From: Torymus aiolomorphi
Lineage: Eukaryota; Arthropoda; Insecta; Hymenoptera; Torymidae
Length of the DNA stretch: 64,000 nucleotides
Direction: 5' to 3'
Assembly (NCBI GenBank): GCA_036365515.1
Contig: CM070877.1
Location: 12,654,601-12,718,600, forward strand
Positions 1 through 13,242 of this stretch are shown here, in pieces (the stretch's first letter is position 1; the number at the start of each line of letters is the position of its first letter). The notes under the pieces were generated by a model, which was given only the letters and a program-made list of their open reading frames with translations, made no database searches and was not told the DNA's origin. A program made the position numbers and the translations under genes.

Positions 1-1700
1 AAGAGTATTCCGAAATCGAAGCTGCGTTATTCAAACGTCGCCCCATTCTTTATCGCAGCGCTCTTCCTTATTTCCACTTCCTCCTCCTCCTCGTCGCGTC
101 TCTTCTATTTCTTTTCCCGCGCGACGTATAGCGCGACGACGCGTCACTTCGTCGCCCCCCTCCGCTCCGGCACCCGTTTTTTCGTCCTTCTCGCGCGCGC
201 GTGGCTATTTTCATACGCGGGAAATAAAGCGCAGCTGCATTTTTAGCCTAATGACGCGCTCATGCGGTCAGCTCATTTTCATCGTCGGCGGGTGTGGGTG
301 TGAGTGTCCATTGTGTCTAGAGAGAGTCGTATTGATGGTGCTTCTTCCTTTTCTTCCAGAACGTCTGGGAGTTTCTTTTTGTTAGGTTTGTCAGGGTTAT
401 GGATAGCCATTGTCTTTATTAATAGAAGAGGCATAAAGCGGTGGTGCTTTTAGGGGAAATGTTTCGTATTTTAAGATGTATAAAAAGGTATTTGTGAAAA
501 ATGTAAATCACTTCTAACGTTTGTGTGATATGAAAAACTTAAATAAAGTATCTGACAAAAAATACAGTAATATAAAATGAAATTCGAAACCGAAAACCTT
601 TCCGTTACAACCAATGAATAAGTCTTAAAGATTTGTACACCCCATTGAGTTTTACGAGTGAGGGTTAAAAGAAACTTTATTTACACTGACCTAAATAATT
701 ACAGACATTATCAAAGTTATTTAAAAGATAAATACAAGTTCCTTCTTACAAAAGCGTCATTGAAACTTGCAATGAATGTAAATAGATACATATTGCCTCC
801 TTATAACATACAGGCTGAATTGGATAAGACATTAAAAATCATTTCTGAAGAGTCACTAAAGGAATCAACTACTTATAAAAATTATACAAATTTCTTGGAC
901 TATTATTCATAAATCAAAAAAATACTAGCACTCCACATATACTACATCACTCCAAGCCTTCCAGTATACACGAAAATCAACACCAAAAGCACTCGCTATT
1001 AACAATAATAAATTCTATCGCAATAATTCCACACTCACTCGCACGTACACTACCGCCCATCGTAATTTTGCGGTACATCCCTTATTGTTTCAGCGCAACT
1101 GCAAACACATTTCGGGCGTGCGGCTCTGCATCAACCTGTTCGCCGCCGCCGGGCTTTTTTATTGCTCCTCCTCGGCGGTGGCGGCGGAGGAAAACAAAAT
1201 AGAGAAAACGACGGATGGGACAGAGAGGGAGTGTATAGAACGGATTTTTACGGTGCCGGAATTTCGGTCTCCAGCGCGAAGTGGGTCATGGGACGGAAGT
1301 ATAGTGAGAATCGAGTTATGGTCGTATTTTGGAAATTGGGGAACTCGAGTTGTTGCATGTTTTTTTCGATTTTCTAGAAGAGGGTCGGAATTTTAGTGAT
1401 TTTTCGATTATGCTTTTGTTGTAATTGAAGAAGGTTTAATATCAATTTGTGAAATTTTACTTATTAAAGGTGAGAGTCGAATAATAGGGTACTTAATTAT
1501 CACCGATAATGAGAATCAATTGCTCCGCTATTCAATTATTACTCTTTTTGCTTGTTAACACATTCGATAGCTTGGTAAGCTTAAAAACTTAATTGAGGCT
1601 GAAATGTGAAGACTGTAAAGTCGATTTTTTATTCGACCAGTTCATTGTTATCTTTATTAATCCATTAACGGCCACAGGGACACTTTTTCACCACTTCTTC
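1..1700. other. GC-rich patches and AT-rich intronic DNA
   Basis: Positions 1-330 are GC-rich, with many CG dinucleotides and CGCG runs. Position 340 onward is AT-rich apart from a small GC patch at about 1040-1300. An AT-rich open frame of about 87 codons lies at 649-912 on the + strand but has no ATG near its start and no recognised domain. Nothing else is supported. Confidence 0.5.
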
Positions 1701-2699
1701 AGAGCTCTCTAGATGGGATAAATTTGGGCCTCAAAAATTTTTGAACACATGAAATTCATAGATTTTTCATCAATTTTTCCAATGGTGACATCCAAAATTA
1801 GAAAAAAAAATTTGTTATTACTCAAAAATGAATTTTAAGTGTAAAAAACACAGAAAAATTTTTTTTTTTGTTTTATTGGATTTTTTATCAACTGTCCGTT
1901 ATGCAATCATCTTGAAACCAATTTAGATGGTGGAGGGGTTGTCTGAACTTCAAGAAACTGTATTTGGAAAGTTAATTTCGTCACCTGAATGATCCAAAAT
2001 GGCGTCCGAAACGAGAATTTTCGCTCATTATGTCTAAGACGCTTTAACTAAAAAACTATAAGCTTTTCGAAAAAAATGATAATTACAAAAAGTGCTTAGA
2101 ATTCATCAAAGAATATAATAGAATTTTTGCAGAATTTTTGGAGATAATTTTGAAAATTTTTATACTCGAATTTTTCATAAATTTAAAAAAATGCAAGAAA
2201 AATTCTGAAAAAATTCTAATGCATTCTTTGATGAATTCTAAGCAATTCGAGTATAAAAATTTTCAAAGTTGTCTCCAAAAACTCTGCAAAAATTCTATTG
2301 TATTCTTTAATGAATTCTAAGCACTTTTTGTAATTATCATTTTTTTCGAAAAGCTAATAGTTCTTTAGTTAAAGCGTCCTAAACATAATGAACGAAAATT
2401 CTCGTTTCGGACGCCATTTTGGATCATTCAGATGGCAAAATTAACTTTCCAAATACAGTTTCTTGAAGTTCAGACAATCCCTCCACCATCTAAGTTGGTT
2501 TCAAGATGATTGCATAACGGACAGTTGATAAAAAATAAAAAAAAAAAATCGGCGTTTTTTACACTTAAACTTCATTTTTGAGTCATAAAAAAAAAAATTT
2601 TCTAATTTTGGATGTCACCATTGGAATCGATGAAAAATCTATGAATTTCATGTGTTCAAAAATTTTTGAGGCCCAAATTTATCCCATCTAGAGAGCTCT
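1701..2699. repeat. 1-kb near-perfect palindrome (foldback-type element)
   Basis: The left arm starts AGAGCTCTCTAGATGGG at 1701. The right arm, read on the minus strand from 2699, starts with the same bases. The arms match with scattered differences for about 470 bp each and meet around a spacer of about 70 nt near 2173-2245, which itself resembles part of the arm. No open frame of note is present. The structure is that of a foldback or long-inverted-repeat transposable element, or of an inverted duplication. No clear target-site duplication is visible at the ends. Confidence 0.85.
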
Positions 2700-3840
2700 A
2701 AATATGTATTTAACAGCTTTTAAATCTAAATACCTTAATTAATCAAGAAGCAAAGTAAAAATAATGCTTCATGGAAATTTCTAAATCCATACAACCTAAA
2801 CTATAGTACCAATCATTTATTTAAAAATAAACTAACTTGTGCTATTCCTTCAACCCAAACCTGAACCATCCACTAACAAGACAATCGCCAGTTACATCAT
2901 CATACACAATGAAACCACTGCAGCGGCAATCCAGCTTTTGCAGGCGCGATAATGGAGACGATATATAGCGCCGTCTCGAAAGTTTTTCACAGGGCGGGCG
3001 CGGCTGAAAAATCAAGAGAGCCGGCGCCAGGGCTCCCCTTAATATTTAGATTCAATTACGCGCAGGAGGCGAAAAAGTCGAAGGAGGGAATATAACCGTC
3101 ATTACGGGACAAATTGTCGCGAGGAAGTTATGGCGCGGATGGGATTGCGGGGTCGCGCAGAAAAATTTGCGAGTTGCAGGAAAGAAGAAAGGAGTTTATG
3201 GTGGGGATTGTTTCTTTTTTAATTAGCGAGTGGTGTTAAGGGCTTTCGAGGGCTTATTTTTCGGTAGGTTGAATTTTTATGATTCGCGTGTAGGCATTTT
3301 TCCTTGTGGTTTTCGTTAAATTGGAGTTATTCTATGCTTATTTTCGTTGAATATAAATTCTAAAGAAATCGCTAAGGACTCTTTGCGAGTATTTTTGTAG
3401 CAGAGACTTTTTTTTTTAAAGGCTTATCGAACTATCGTAAATTTTGCATTGTTGTTTTTGATTTAAAAATAAAACTTTACAATAAACTTAAGTATGCCTA
3501 TATTTTTTTGACGAAAATCACGCGTTTCTTTATTTCTGCTACATATTTATTTTAAAATGCTGCTATATTTAACGTAAAAAATAATTTTTCATCATATGTT
3601 CTTTCCTTTATGTTCCCCATATACACATTTTACTTATTTAACGTCTAAAGCACTCTCTAAGCTTGAAGAATCGGTAAAGAAAGGAAATAACCAGTCCCAT
3701 TCACCAATAGGTAAATGCCTGCCATACCCAATCAAATAGAAATATATACTTCTATAATAACTAACAATCTCTTTTCCAGCTAAAGGAACCATATAACACC
3801 TGACAACTCGTTACCACAACTTCAGCAGCCAAACACCTGT
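2700..3840. other. Mixed intronic DNA with one GC-rich patch
   Basis: A GC-rich patch at about 2920-3190 is followed by a G/T-rich flank to about 3260 and then AT-rich sequence. No gene or repeat is recognised. Confidence 0.4.
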
Positions 3841-5620
3841 ACCAATTCCGCTCTCAAAAGGCCTCCGCAGCCACCGTTACCCTCCGTTCACGAGCACATC
3901 CCGTCTACGGTCGCTCGAGGGCATGCACACGCGCGCGCGTCACCTTCGCAACAACTCGCTCCCTCGTAAACTTTTGCGAGCCCCCGCAGGCGCGCATCCC
4001 AAGGATAATAAACAGAATCCGGTAAAAGGCCTCTTAGCACCGCGTATGTGTAGCGCAGAGTTTTGGCCCCGAGGAGAGAGGAGACCTTTTTACTGCGCGC
4101 ACAAGCCACGTGCTTGGCAGCGCGGGTTATGTATGCTAATGCGGCGATTGTTCGGGGACAGTGCGGGCTTGTTTTCTGGATTATTTGATTGGAAGAATTT
4201 TTGATTGGAGAGAGGAGGAGGTCGAAGGAAGGTTGAGAGGTCATTTGAATAATGAGATGGTTGTAGAAATTATGAGGAGGGATGGCCCGGTTTTATTTTG
4301 TTGGTGGGGCCTGAGATGTGGGTAGCGCGATTTAGAGGGTGGGAAAATGTGATAGAACAAAATTTAGCGATAAAAGTGGTTATAGATCAAGTTTAATCAG
4401 ACGCACCGACACTCGAGTGGTATTTTGGTATTAAAGTTTAGATTAGTTTTTGCTGTACTTGAACTCGGTAAGAATAACTTGTACAACGATGCTTTATTTT
4501 TAAAAGGAAAAAAAAGAAAGGGTTTCAAGGAAAGCTCAGAAATAGTTTACACGTAGACTCATTTATTCTCACTTCCCATTTTACGGTATTGTATTTTGTA
4601 ATTAATGACAGAAGGAATCTTGTAAGCTGCCCGGCTAAAAATATTTGTATATAGGTCCCGAGTTGCGATGACTCGCGTGTGAAAAACGTCGAGAATGAAA
4701 AATAAACAAAGCTTTTATGCAAATGGTATTTTTAGAACGGCGAAAATAAAATGCTGTTTGAAAAGAAATGAAAAATTAAACCGTTCAAAACATTACTCTG
4801 GCGTCCACGCATTAAGAGCAGCGTAAAAAGTCGCTTCTTACGATTTCGGATCATTTTGAATGTTTGTTATTACGATTTGCACGACGAAAAATCATGTAGC
4901 CATTAAAGACGGTTATACTTTCATCTTCATTAGACATACATATAACCGTATCGCCTTGAATGCAAATTTTTAATAATTCCTTGTTTTTATTTGTAATTAA
5001 TTGAAACTAGGTAGCTACTCTTTTTCTTGATAAAACACTTTCATTGAAGAAACACTGCTGCCCATACTTCTCACCATTCAAAACCCGAATCTATCGAGAA
5101 ATCAAAAAATGTCCGTCCCCTCAAAATTCCAACCTCATACCCCTTCCCCCTCCCAAATCGATCGCGTACATCCTCGCCACACTACTTCCGTCGCTCGCGT
5201 GCTAACGGGCTTTCGCACTCGCGCGCGACTCATTGATTCACTTGGCATACGCCGTCATATACGCGCCGCCGCCGGCAGATAAGCGCCGCGCTAGCGCGCA
5301 CGTGGCCGCGTCTTGGCGTTCGCCGTATCAACAAAGTTGGCCGGCGCGCGCGCGCGGGTTTACGAATCTTTGGCAGCTAAACCGTGTGTGCGTGTGTATG
5401 TGTGTGAAGGGGGCGAAGGCACGGAGAGAGAGAGAGAAAGAGCGTTATAATGGGCCGCGCACACGCGACGCGTCATATACTGTGCCGAGTGTGTCGTGTG
5501 GCGGCTGATCGGTTAGTGCAGAAAGAGAGGGAGGGAGGGAGAAAGAGGTGATGTGCGTGGTGTATTTGGGTTTTGGTTGTGGGTTTTGGAGAGGGGCGAA
5601 GAGATGGTATTGTGAAAAGG
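3841..5620. promoter_or_regulatory. Two CpG-rich islands (about 3.85-4.2 and 5.15-5.6 kb)
   Basis: Both islands are rich in CG dinucleotides and CGCG runs. Each has a C/A-rich left flank (3760-3900; 5040-5170) and a G/T-rich right flank (4150-4340; 5500-5620). The AT-rich sequence between them holds no gene. A regulatory role is inferred from composition and from the similarity to the islands carrying NFI exon 1 and the ARPC4 promoter. Confidence 0.3.
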
Positions 5621-6049
5621 ACAAATTGTTGAGGCTGATCTCGATTAGTTGTATTGATGACTTAGAAAAATGTGTACGTGGATTTTGAAATATGTAAATT
5701 AGATTATTTTCTGCTTATGATAAACAATTTTCGTTGTAAAAATTAATTAATATGGTAATTATTACTTTCTCTACATAGAAAAGTACAGTCTTGAATAAAA
5801 ATACGTTTAGTATTATATAGTGAAGTGTAAATATATCATTCATTCCTGAAGAATAATAAAAAAAATCAAATTCAAATGAAAAACTACATATGTCGCGGGT
5901 TATAATTATTTACTATGCGCCACCTAGCGGTACAAATTTGTCCAAAGCTACTCTTTATAGCAAACCGTATAAAATTCACATTCCAAACAGTTTCCAAGCT
6001 AAATTGAAACTTTGAAAACCAAGGTAACAATCGTCGAATCCCAAAAAAC

Positions 6050-7900
6050 TTCTCCAAACGTAGCCGAAAAATTTCCTTTCTCTCTCCACTTTCTCTTCTT
6101 CCACTTTTTCCTTCCGCGTGCGCACATATCCACGTTTTTTCAATCCCAAACGCTCGCTTCTTCTGCCCGTACCTTTTTCACGAACAGCAGAGGCAACGAT
6201 GAAATCCCGGACTTTGAATTTCAAAAACAAAACGAGTGAGCATACGCTGTTCCACACACACACACACATACATGGAAAGCTCAAGACAGAGCGGCGTGTT
6301 TGTCTGTTGACTCGCAACCCTCTCGCTCTCTCTCTATTTTTCGCCTCTGAATGGCGAAAATGTTATTGATGCAGGAGGAGGATGTGGATGCTATTCGCTT
6401 TGTGCTCTTTCTTCCTTCCCTTCATCCGCGTTTTTTTGGAGATAGTCTATCTCTCTTGCGCTGTGTTTCTGCGGGATTTTCAGGTCAGGATATAGAGAGT
6501 CTTATATCGAATGTTGACGGTGGATTTGTCTATTACCGACGAACTCGGGAGGCGAAAATATACTTTTGTCTATGATGGATTTTGTGAGAATTGCGCGCGC
6601 AGAGGTTTATCCTCCTCTCGAGAACTTTGTTACTCTCATCGAACTCAAAGGAAAAACGTTTCTATTAATCTTAGCAGACAGAAAAATAAATTAAAAAAAA
6701 GAATTCACAGTACAAAAACGCAACCGACGACTATACAACCAAAACTCGGTTACGTCATCGCGTAATGACGTAAACTGATCGATGCGCGACGTAACGTATA
6801 TATACATCGATCCTCATTATTTATGTCATCATTGGCACCCACTCGCTGCTGCTGCTACCCCGCCTAATCCACCCAACCCGCGCAATAATCGAATTGCTCC
6901 GCTCGATATGCAGTCATGCGCCACCGCGGCACTCGACCTCTCATTACCTAAAACTACACAAAATACACATACACTGCAACTTCGAAAACTATCGCCATTA
7001 AATTTTTTCTTCCAAACCCAGACACATTCGTTCCTCCCTCTCTCTCTCACCCGTTAATTTACTGCTGCACTTACCTAGCAGAGAGTCGCCCTATAGATCC
7101 GCGCACAGAGACACACACGTACACACACACACACACACACGTGGGAGGGCAAAAAATCCACTAAACCTCCGCAGCAGCGCCGTAGCCACCGCCGACTAGA
7201 CGTTTTCTCTAAAATGCTCTCAGCAGAGCAGTTAGAGAGGGAAAAACGCGCTCGGAAATAGCGGCGAAAAGAGCGGCCCCCGGGCCGTCGAGCAAAAAGG
7301 GACGCCGCCGCCGGCCCGTAAGCATATACAGCGTGTAATTTATATAGCCACAGGACTCGACCGCCACCGCCGCCGGCGTACGTACGTACATACGTGCATA
7401 CATATACATGCATACATGTACGTCTGTGTGTGTATGAGAGGGAGAGAGGGCTATGCGCCTATCGATTCGGTTTTTCTGCAGCGGCAGGCCTCGTTTCGGC
7501 ACTCGCCGCCTACTAGCCGGCCCTCTTTATATACACATACGTCTGGCGCGCGCGCGGGCACGGCAGAGTATATAGCGATGTGTATAGGCGGGAGTACGGT
7601 TCGCTCGTCTCGTATCAAAATTACACGTGCGCCCGAACGACGGACTACTGCGGGAATCCTCCTTTGAGAGGCCGAGAGGAGGGGGTGGGCGGGAGAGGAG
7701 CGATAAACCGGCGCTGATTTTCATGTCCGCGGCGCGCGGCTGAAGGGTTCGATTGGTGGCCCGATTTTTTTTTCTTGCTTCTCGTTTTTTTAGGGGTCGT
7801 CGGGTTGCGGTGCATGCGGGAGTTTTTTTGCGGGGATTTTTAATTTGGATATTAATGTGGTTGAGGGGGTGGGTAAGGGAGTAATGTGCGAGTATTGGAA
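6050..7900. promoter_or_regulatory. Extended CpG-rich island with CA repeat
   Basis: This is a 1.8-kb GC-rich block, densest at 7080-7740, with a (CA)n tract at about 7117-7140 and several GGCCGGC/CGCGCG-type runs. The right flank (7740-7900) is strongly G/T-rich. Overlapping open frames on both strands are compositional and show no protein family. It may be an enhancer cluster or an alternative promoter; no transcript evidence is visible. Confidence 0.3.
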
Positions 7901-8114
7901 TTGAATGGGAATTTTTTAGCGTTTATTTTAATTGGAGGTATATGGTTAATGTTGTTTGATTAAATTGTTCAGTTTATTCGGGAAATTTGATATTTGAAAG
8001 GTAAAATAGATATATAAATAGTTTATGAAATTGTAAATAACGGGTTGTTTAATGTTATGTGTAGAAGGTAGAGATTTTTGATTGATTGCTATTTTCCAGG
8101 CAATTTCAATAATT

Positions 8115-8586
8115 TTAATAGTTTTGAATTTTTAATCGGACTTCAACGAGCCAATCTCTTATGCGTTAGTCGAATGTCTATTCTCAAATGTATAATCTTA
8201 GTTCCAACCTTTTAACACTAGATGGCAACCAATTTTTCAAATCCACATATAAAACTACAACTTACACACTATAAGAATTCACAGTAATTTCATTATTTTG
8301 GAGTCGAAGATATGTCTACTTGGGTCTTCCTGACGAGTCCACCAAGTACGACAAGGACGAAACTCCCCGATATTATATTTTATTCCGAAATTAATAGTTA
8401 TTCATTTCTAAAAATAAAAATAAAAAAAAAATTTTCTCTTATGTGTGTCGCCGTTTGTCAAAAAATTCTTATCGAGAGAGGAGGAAGCTTAAACAAAAGC
8501 TACCTTTCTCGATTTGAGAATAGATATTCGACTAACGCATAAGAGATTGGCTCGTTGAAGTCCGATTAAAAATTCAAAACTATTAA
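8115..8586. mobile_element. Short inverted-repeat element flanked by TTAA (MITE-like)
   Basis: The segment starting TTAATAGTTTTGAATTT at 8115 is repeated in reverse complement ending at 8586. Arms are about 72 bp with one or two mismatches (8115-8188 and 8513-8586). The outermost four bases on each side are TTAA, the target preferred by piggyBac-type transposases. Because TTAA is part of the matching arm, it could be either duplicated target or element end. The ~325-bp interior has no convincing coding capacity, so the element is non-autonomous. Confidence 0.7.
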
Positions 8587-8711
8587 GATAGCATCACGAG
8601 CTCTTACAACATATTTAGAATTTGAATAATTGTTTGATCCTATAGATCAGGTATAATTTGTAATTATTTAATCATTTATGAATATATATTTTCAAGTTTC
8701 TAGTGACAGCT

Positions 8712-8840
8712 GTAACATTAATATCGATCAAAAAGCTAATCAGGAAGCTAATGGCTTTGCTGTCTAGTTAACAAGCTTTCGAAAGGCAACATTGACAGCA
8801 AAGCCATTAGCTTCCTAATCAGCTTCTTGATCAATATTAC
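8712..8840. repeat. Inverted repeat able to form a long hairpin
   Basis: Left arm 8712-8764 and right arm 8794-8840 are near-perfect reverse complements. About 25 consecutive bases nearest the loop pair without mismatch, and the loop is about 29 nt. The size and near-complete pairing would suit a small MITE; a pre-microRNA-like hairpin is also possible. No coding potential. Confidence 0.7.
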
Positions 8841-9440
8841 CAATATTTACCAATATAATTTCCTTTTCACGATTGAATCATTACATATAATATTTTCATA
8901 TGATGAATCCATTAATCCTTTCCATCTCTCAACTACTACTAATCTCAAAAAAACCTTACATCATGATTCACAAAACTTCTTCGGGACCAATTTTTTAGGG
9001 GTGGGTCGAGTAGTTCGAAAATTTTTTCCTATTTTTTTTTTGATAAACTTGAATATAATTGTGTAAATGATAAAATTGTGTATTGAAATCACCTACATTT
9101 TTTAACCAGTACATTAATTTGGTAAACTAAAAAGGTCCAAAGGCTCAGAAAACATTTATGAACTCACAAGGTTCATGCAATCAAAATCGAACGTTTTTTT
9201 CTAGTTTTTACTCGAAAAAGACTCGTAAAAATACATGAGTCAAAAGTTGTTGTTAACAACTCCAAAATTAAATAAAACGTGTTATATTAGCTTCATATAT
9301 GTCCAAACATTGCAATTGTATGTGCTTAGAAATGTTATTTACACCTACATGTATTTTGTAATACAAAAAAGAAGAAATAAAAAATTTCTCCATCCCTTAA
9401 GCAGTTAAATGCCTGCCTATTATTTCTCGAACCACAATGT
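8841..9440. other. AT-rich intronic DNA
   Basis: A 79-codon frame at 8827-9066 on the + strand is AT-rich, lacks a recognised domain and begins inside the hairpin. No gene, RNA or repeat is supported. Confidence 0.4.
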
Positions 9441-11824
9441 ACAAAGAACACGCCGCTAAATCTCCTCCTAATTTTCCTCCATTACCCTATTAATATTAGA
9501 ACGGCTATTACCTCGCGCACAATCTGCTCCCTTCCACCACCCCCGCCTCTTCCTCCATTGCGATATCCATCATCCTGGGCTCCAATACAAACAAGCCCCT
9601 CTTTCCCGGCTACTCCCTCAACGAAAAAAAAAACAACTGCGCGCCATTATTCACCATCGTACAACACACGCGAAATAATTCAGCGGGTCATTTCGCGAAT
9701 GTATCATCTCTCTTTGCGAGAAGAAAACCTCGCTCTTTCTCTCTCCCTAAAGAAGGTAGTACGTACACGCCGTCGGCGTCAATCCGGAATTTACGGGGCT
9801 CATCCCCTGGAAATATATTTATTAATTTGGCAGCCGGCCCACGGCGCGCGAATCGCGCGCTATACGCACTACGTTATAACGCGAACAAAGCGACTCTCGG
9901 CCGGATTTCTTTATAGGCAATTCTCTCTCGCTCTTTCGGAGAGAGAAAGAGAGAGAGAGCAGGGGTAGCTACGCGCGCATAGAGCCGCTGTAAATATCAA
10001 GCTAGGGGATGGAAAAAACGAGGAGGAGGAGGAGGAGGAGGTGGGAGTCTTGCTGCAGACGTCGTTGTATATGGAGCGACGGGGCCGACGACGACGCCGT
10101 TTCCTAGAGAGCGCGAGAGCGAGAGGCTGGTTTGACTGTCTTGATGGTGGCGTGGGAGGTTAGCGAGGATTTTTGCGTGAATTGTGGGGTTGGTTTTGGA
10201 AAAACGATAGGAGATGTGGACGCGTTGGTTTGGGTCGTATGGATTTTAGGATTTAAAATTTTAAAAATAAATAACGTTGTTGATGTTACGTTTAGGGGTT
10301 GCTTTAAGTAAAACGTTTATTTAATTTGAGTGATTTAGTTATTAGTTGATTTTCCCTTGCACAGATGGAATATCTTGAATGGTGTAAGAAATATACGCAT
10401 AAAAATGTCCATTAATAACGACGTTCAACTTGAAATGCGTATTTCATTTTATAGGTGTTATAGAAATGTAAATTTTAATTAGTCAAGCGAGCACTATACA
10501 CTTCAAACTGTGATATTATACCAGCACATAATAATTTCCTCATTTTATTAAGTCAGAAAGACACTCGCCTCTACCACAGCGCAGTTTACCCAAAAACAAT
10601 AAGAAACACCCTCGACAATCCTCTCTCCACTCGAATCCCTCTTAACCCCGACACCACCCAACATCTCCCTCTCCTTCTCCACAACCTCGTACTACATAAG
10701 AACATAACGTCTCCCCCTCTCTTTCTCTCTCTCCCAAATAAAGAAGACGCGGGCGCGCGCTTGCCGAGAGAGCAAAACAAAAACAACGTCGCCGGGGCGC
10801 GCGTATGTATATGAGACGCGAGCAGCGAGTCTCTCTCGCAGCCTCGTTTCCCTGGCGCAGCGGAAATGACGGAACGCGCGAGCGGAGGCCATAAAGCGCC
10901 GAAAAATAAGGGTACATCCGCAGACAGAGAGAGAGAGAGAGAGCATACGTATTTTTTCCGGACGAGGGTGTGCTACGTTCGTACTTGTGTGTGCCTTTGG
11001 AAAATGACGGGGGGGGGGAGGAGAGTGAGTTATGGCTGATGCGGGAGAGTGGTTTAGGAACGGGTTGTGTGTGTGTCTCTGCGTATGCTGGTTGATTTGT
11101 ATCGGATGCCGGAGTGGATAGAAATGGGATTATGCTGGTGTAGTTGACTCTGGGGTGTTACTGCGCATCTTGATCGTAAAATGTGATTCTGCAGTTGTAC
11201 GTTGATAGATAGGTGTTATCAAAGAAAATAATAGTGAATTTTTCTTTGGTTAGTCGTTTTTTAATGCTTGATGCTCGGATGCTACTACACCACATACTGT
11301 CAAGATTATTCTTTAATTAGTCTAATAACCTATTATCAATTTTTTTTCACTAAACAATTGTATTGTTTTGTAACAAATATACGTAGAAGTGATACAATTT
11401 TATGTATATTTATATTGCATTACACAAATATATAATGCAGCTCATACATGACGTTATATCGCTACTATGCTCCCTAATTACTCTGAATAAATGTAAAACT
11501 AATACAAAATCCCGGCTTATAAACCTTTCACGTATACTTCGTAATAAATCAACGCAACCAAATTAATCTTTCACGGTTTCATTATTAAATGCAGCATCAG
11601 TATCGACTCACAAAACCAATAAACAATTTAATCGAAACACAAACCCCCGCAATCCCCTAAAAGGCCGAGCGCGCAAAAAATTAATTCCACCCCTGATTTA
11701 TCAAAAGCCTGCCTCCCTCCCTCTCTCTCTCTCTTTCCGTCCCTTGCCACCAAAAGACTCGGCATGGTCGCGGATAATTTCGCTCGCAAAATAAATATCG
11801 AGTCCGCTTTATCGTTCTCGCACT

Positions 11825-11825
<1 letters not shown>

Positions 11826-11892
<67 letters not shown>
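11826..11892. repeat. (CT)n microsatellite
   Basis: An uninterrupted CT run of about 33 units sits inside the island at 11.95 kb. A shorter interrupted CT tract follows at about 11976-12005. Confidence 0.95.
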
Positions 11893-11895
<3 letters not shown>

Positions 11896-13215
11896 CGCTC
11901 GCCTGCAGCAATTTTGCATGATGCAGAGATTGAACCGTCTGCGCCGAGCGTGCGCGCGTACCCCGATTCTCCGCCCTCTCTCTCTCTCTCTCTTTCTCTC
12001 TCTCTGCGCCTGAATTCGTGTTTGCTTTGGAATGCCGATGCCTCGGAATCGCGGCGCGGTGGCGGCGGCAGTGGTGCCCCGATGAATTATGCCCTTTGAC
12101 CGAGCCCCCATATCTTACCCCGGCGACTTTCCAGATTAGAAAAGTTTGTGGGAGGGGGCGGAGGCCGAGGTGCATTTGCAGAGTTCAGAGGCGGTGTGTA
12201 TTGAGAGGGAATGTGATGTGTTGGGGATAATTAGATGTGATGTTTTTATGTTTTAATGAAGGTTTAAGTTTATGATTAATCTTTCAGTAGAAAATATGTG
12301 AATGGTGAAAAATAACGTCGATCTAATGGTTAAATTTGAAAAGTTCTTCCGAATGTTTTCATGTAACATTGAAATTAGAAAATTTCTTGTAGTGTAATAA
12401 GAAAATGAAAAGAAAAATGTTGTAAATACGATCTAAAAGAGCAATAAAAAATTCATATCCCGAATAGTTTGGGTGGGGAACAAAATCTGCTTAAAAAGAT
12501 TCGACTTTTAAAGTAAATTATACCAATTGCCGAGAGCACTATCCCACGCGGAGTAAATTATCACGCAGAATGAACGGCTTATCACTTTAATTAGCATGAA
12601 TTTCAATTGCAAAGTAAAGAGTGAACGGTTCAACCTATATATTTTATTTATGTACCTTACGCGGCTTTTAAAATAGAATTGAATGCAGTCCATTATGCTT
12701 ATGGTAAGGCTTTTAATGAATTTTAATAGTTATTTTGCATTTTTGACAAATGCTTATTAGCAGTAGCACAAACAACGTGCTATCTGCAAAGAATAATTAT
12801 TTTCATATATTTACAAAAGCACTTCATATGCTACCTTTTACATATATTAAAAAATGATCTCTATAACCGCATACTATGCTACTTCAAATTGTACCTTTAC
12901 CAACTACAGCGCATCGTCATAACCTTGTTCAATGTACCCCTCAACATCATAATCCTCGCGAGCATTGAATTTCAGTACACCCTAAAATTAAAATTCCACT
13001 ACGCGATTGCAATTTCTAAAGACCACCCAAAGGTCCATTTCTCCCGACTACCAACTAAATACCCCCATCCGCCCATCCACATACGTACACGAGCGAACGC
13101 GCCGACGGACACGTTATACGAAAAATCCAAAAAGGAGCATCTCCCGCTACTCGCGACCCCGGCGCGCATCGTGAATCAAAACACGTAGTGGCCGGCGAGA
13201 GAAACTCGATAATCC

Positions 13216-13242
13216 CTCTCTCTCTCTCTCTCTCTCTCTCTC
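13216..13242. repeat. (CT)n microsatellite
   Basis: A CT run of about 13 units lies in the core of the GC-rich island at 13.2 kb and is followed directly by CGCG sequence. Confidence 0.9.

Noticed and set aside
649..912. AT-rich open frame with a Lys/Tyr/Asn-rich product
   Set aside because: It reads a little like protein, but there is no ATG near the start, no splice acceptor of note and no recognised family.
11681..12175. Long open frames over the CT/GA tracts (also at 19312-19818, 33490-34002, 35743-35955)
   Set aside because: Dinucleotide repeats keep several frames open on both strands; the products are Arg-Glu or Leu-Ser repeats with no family or splice context.
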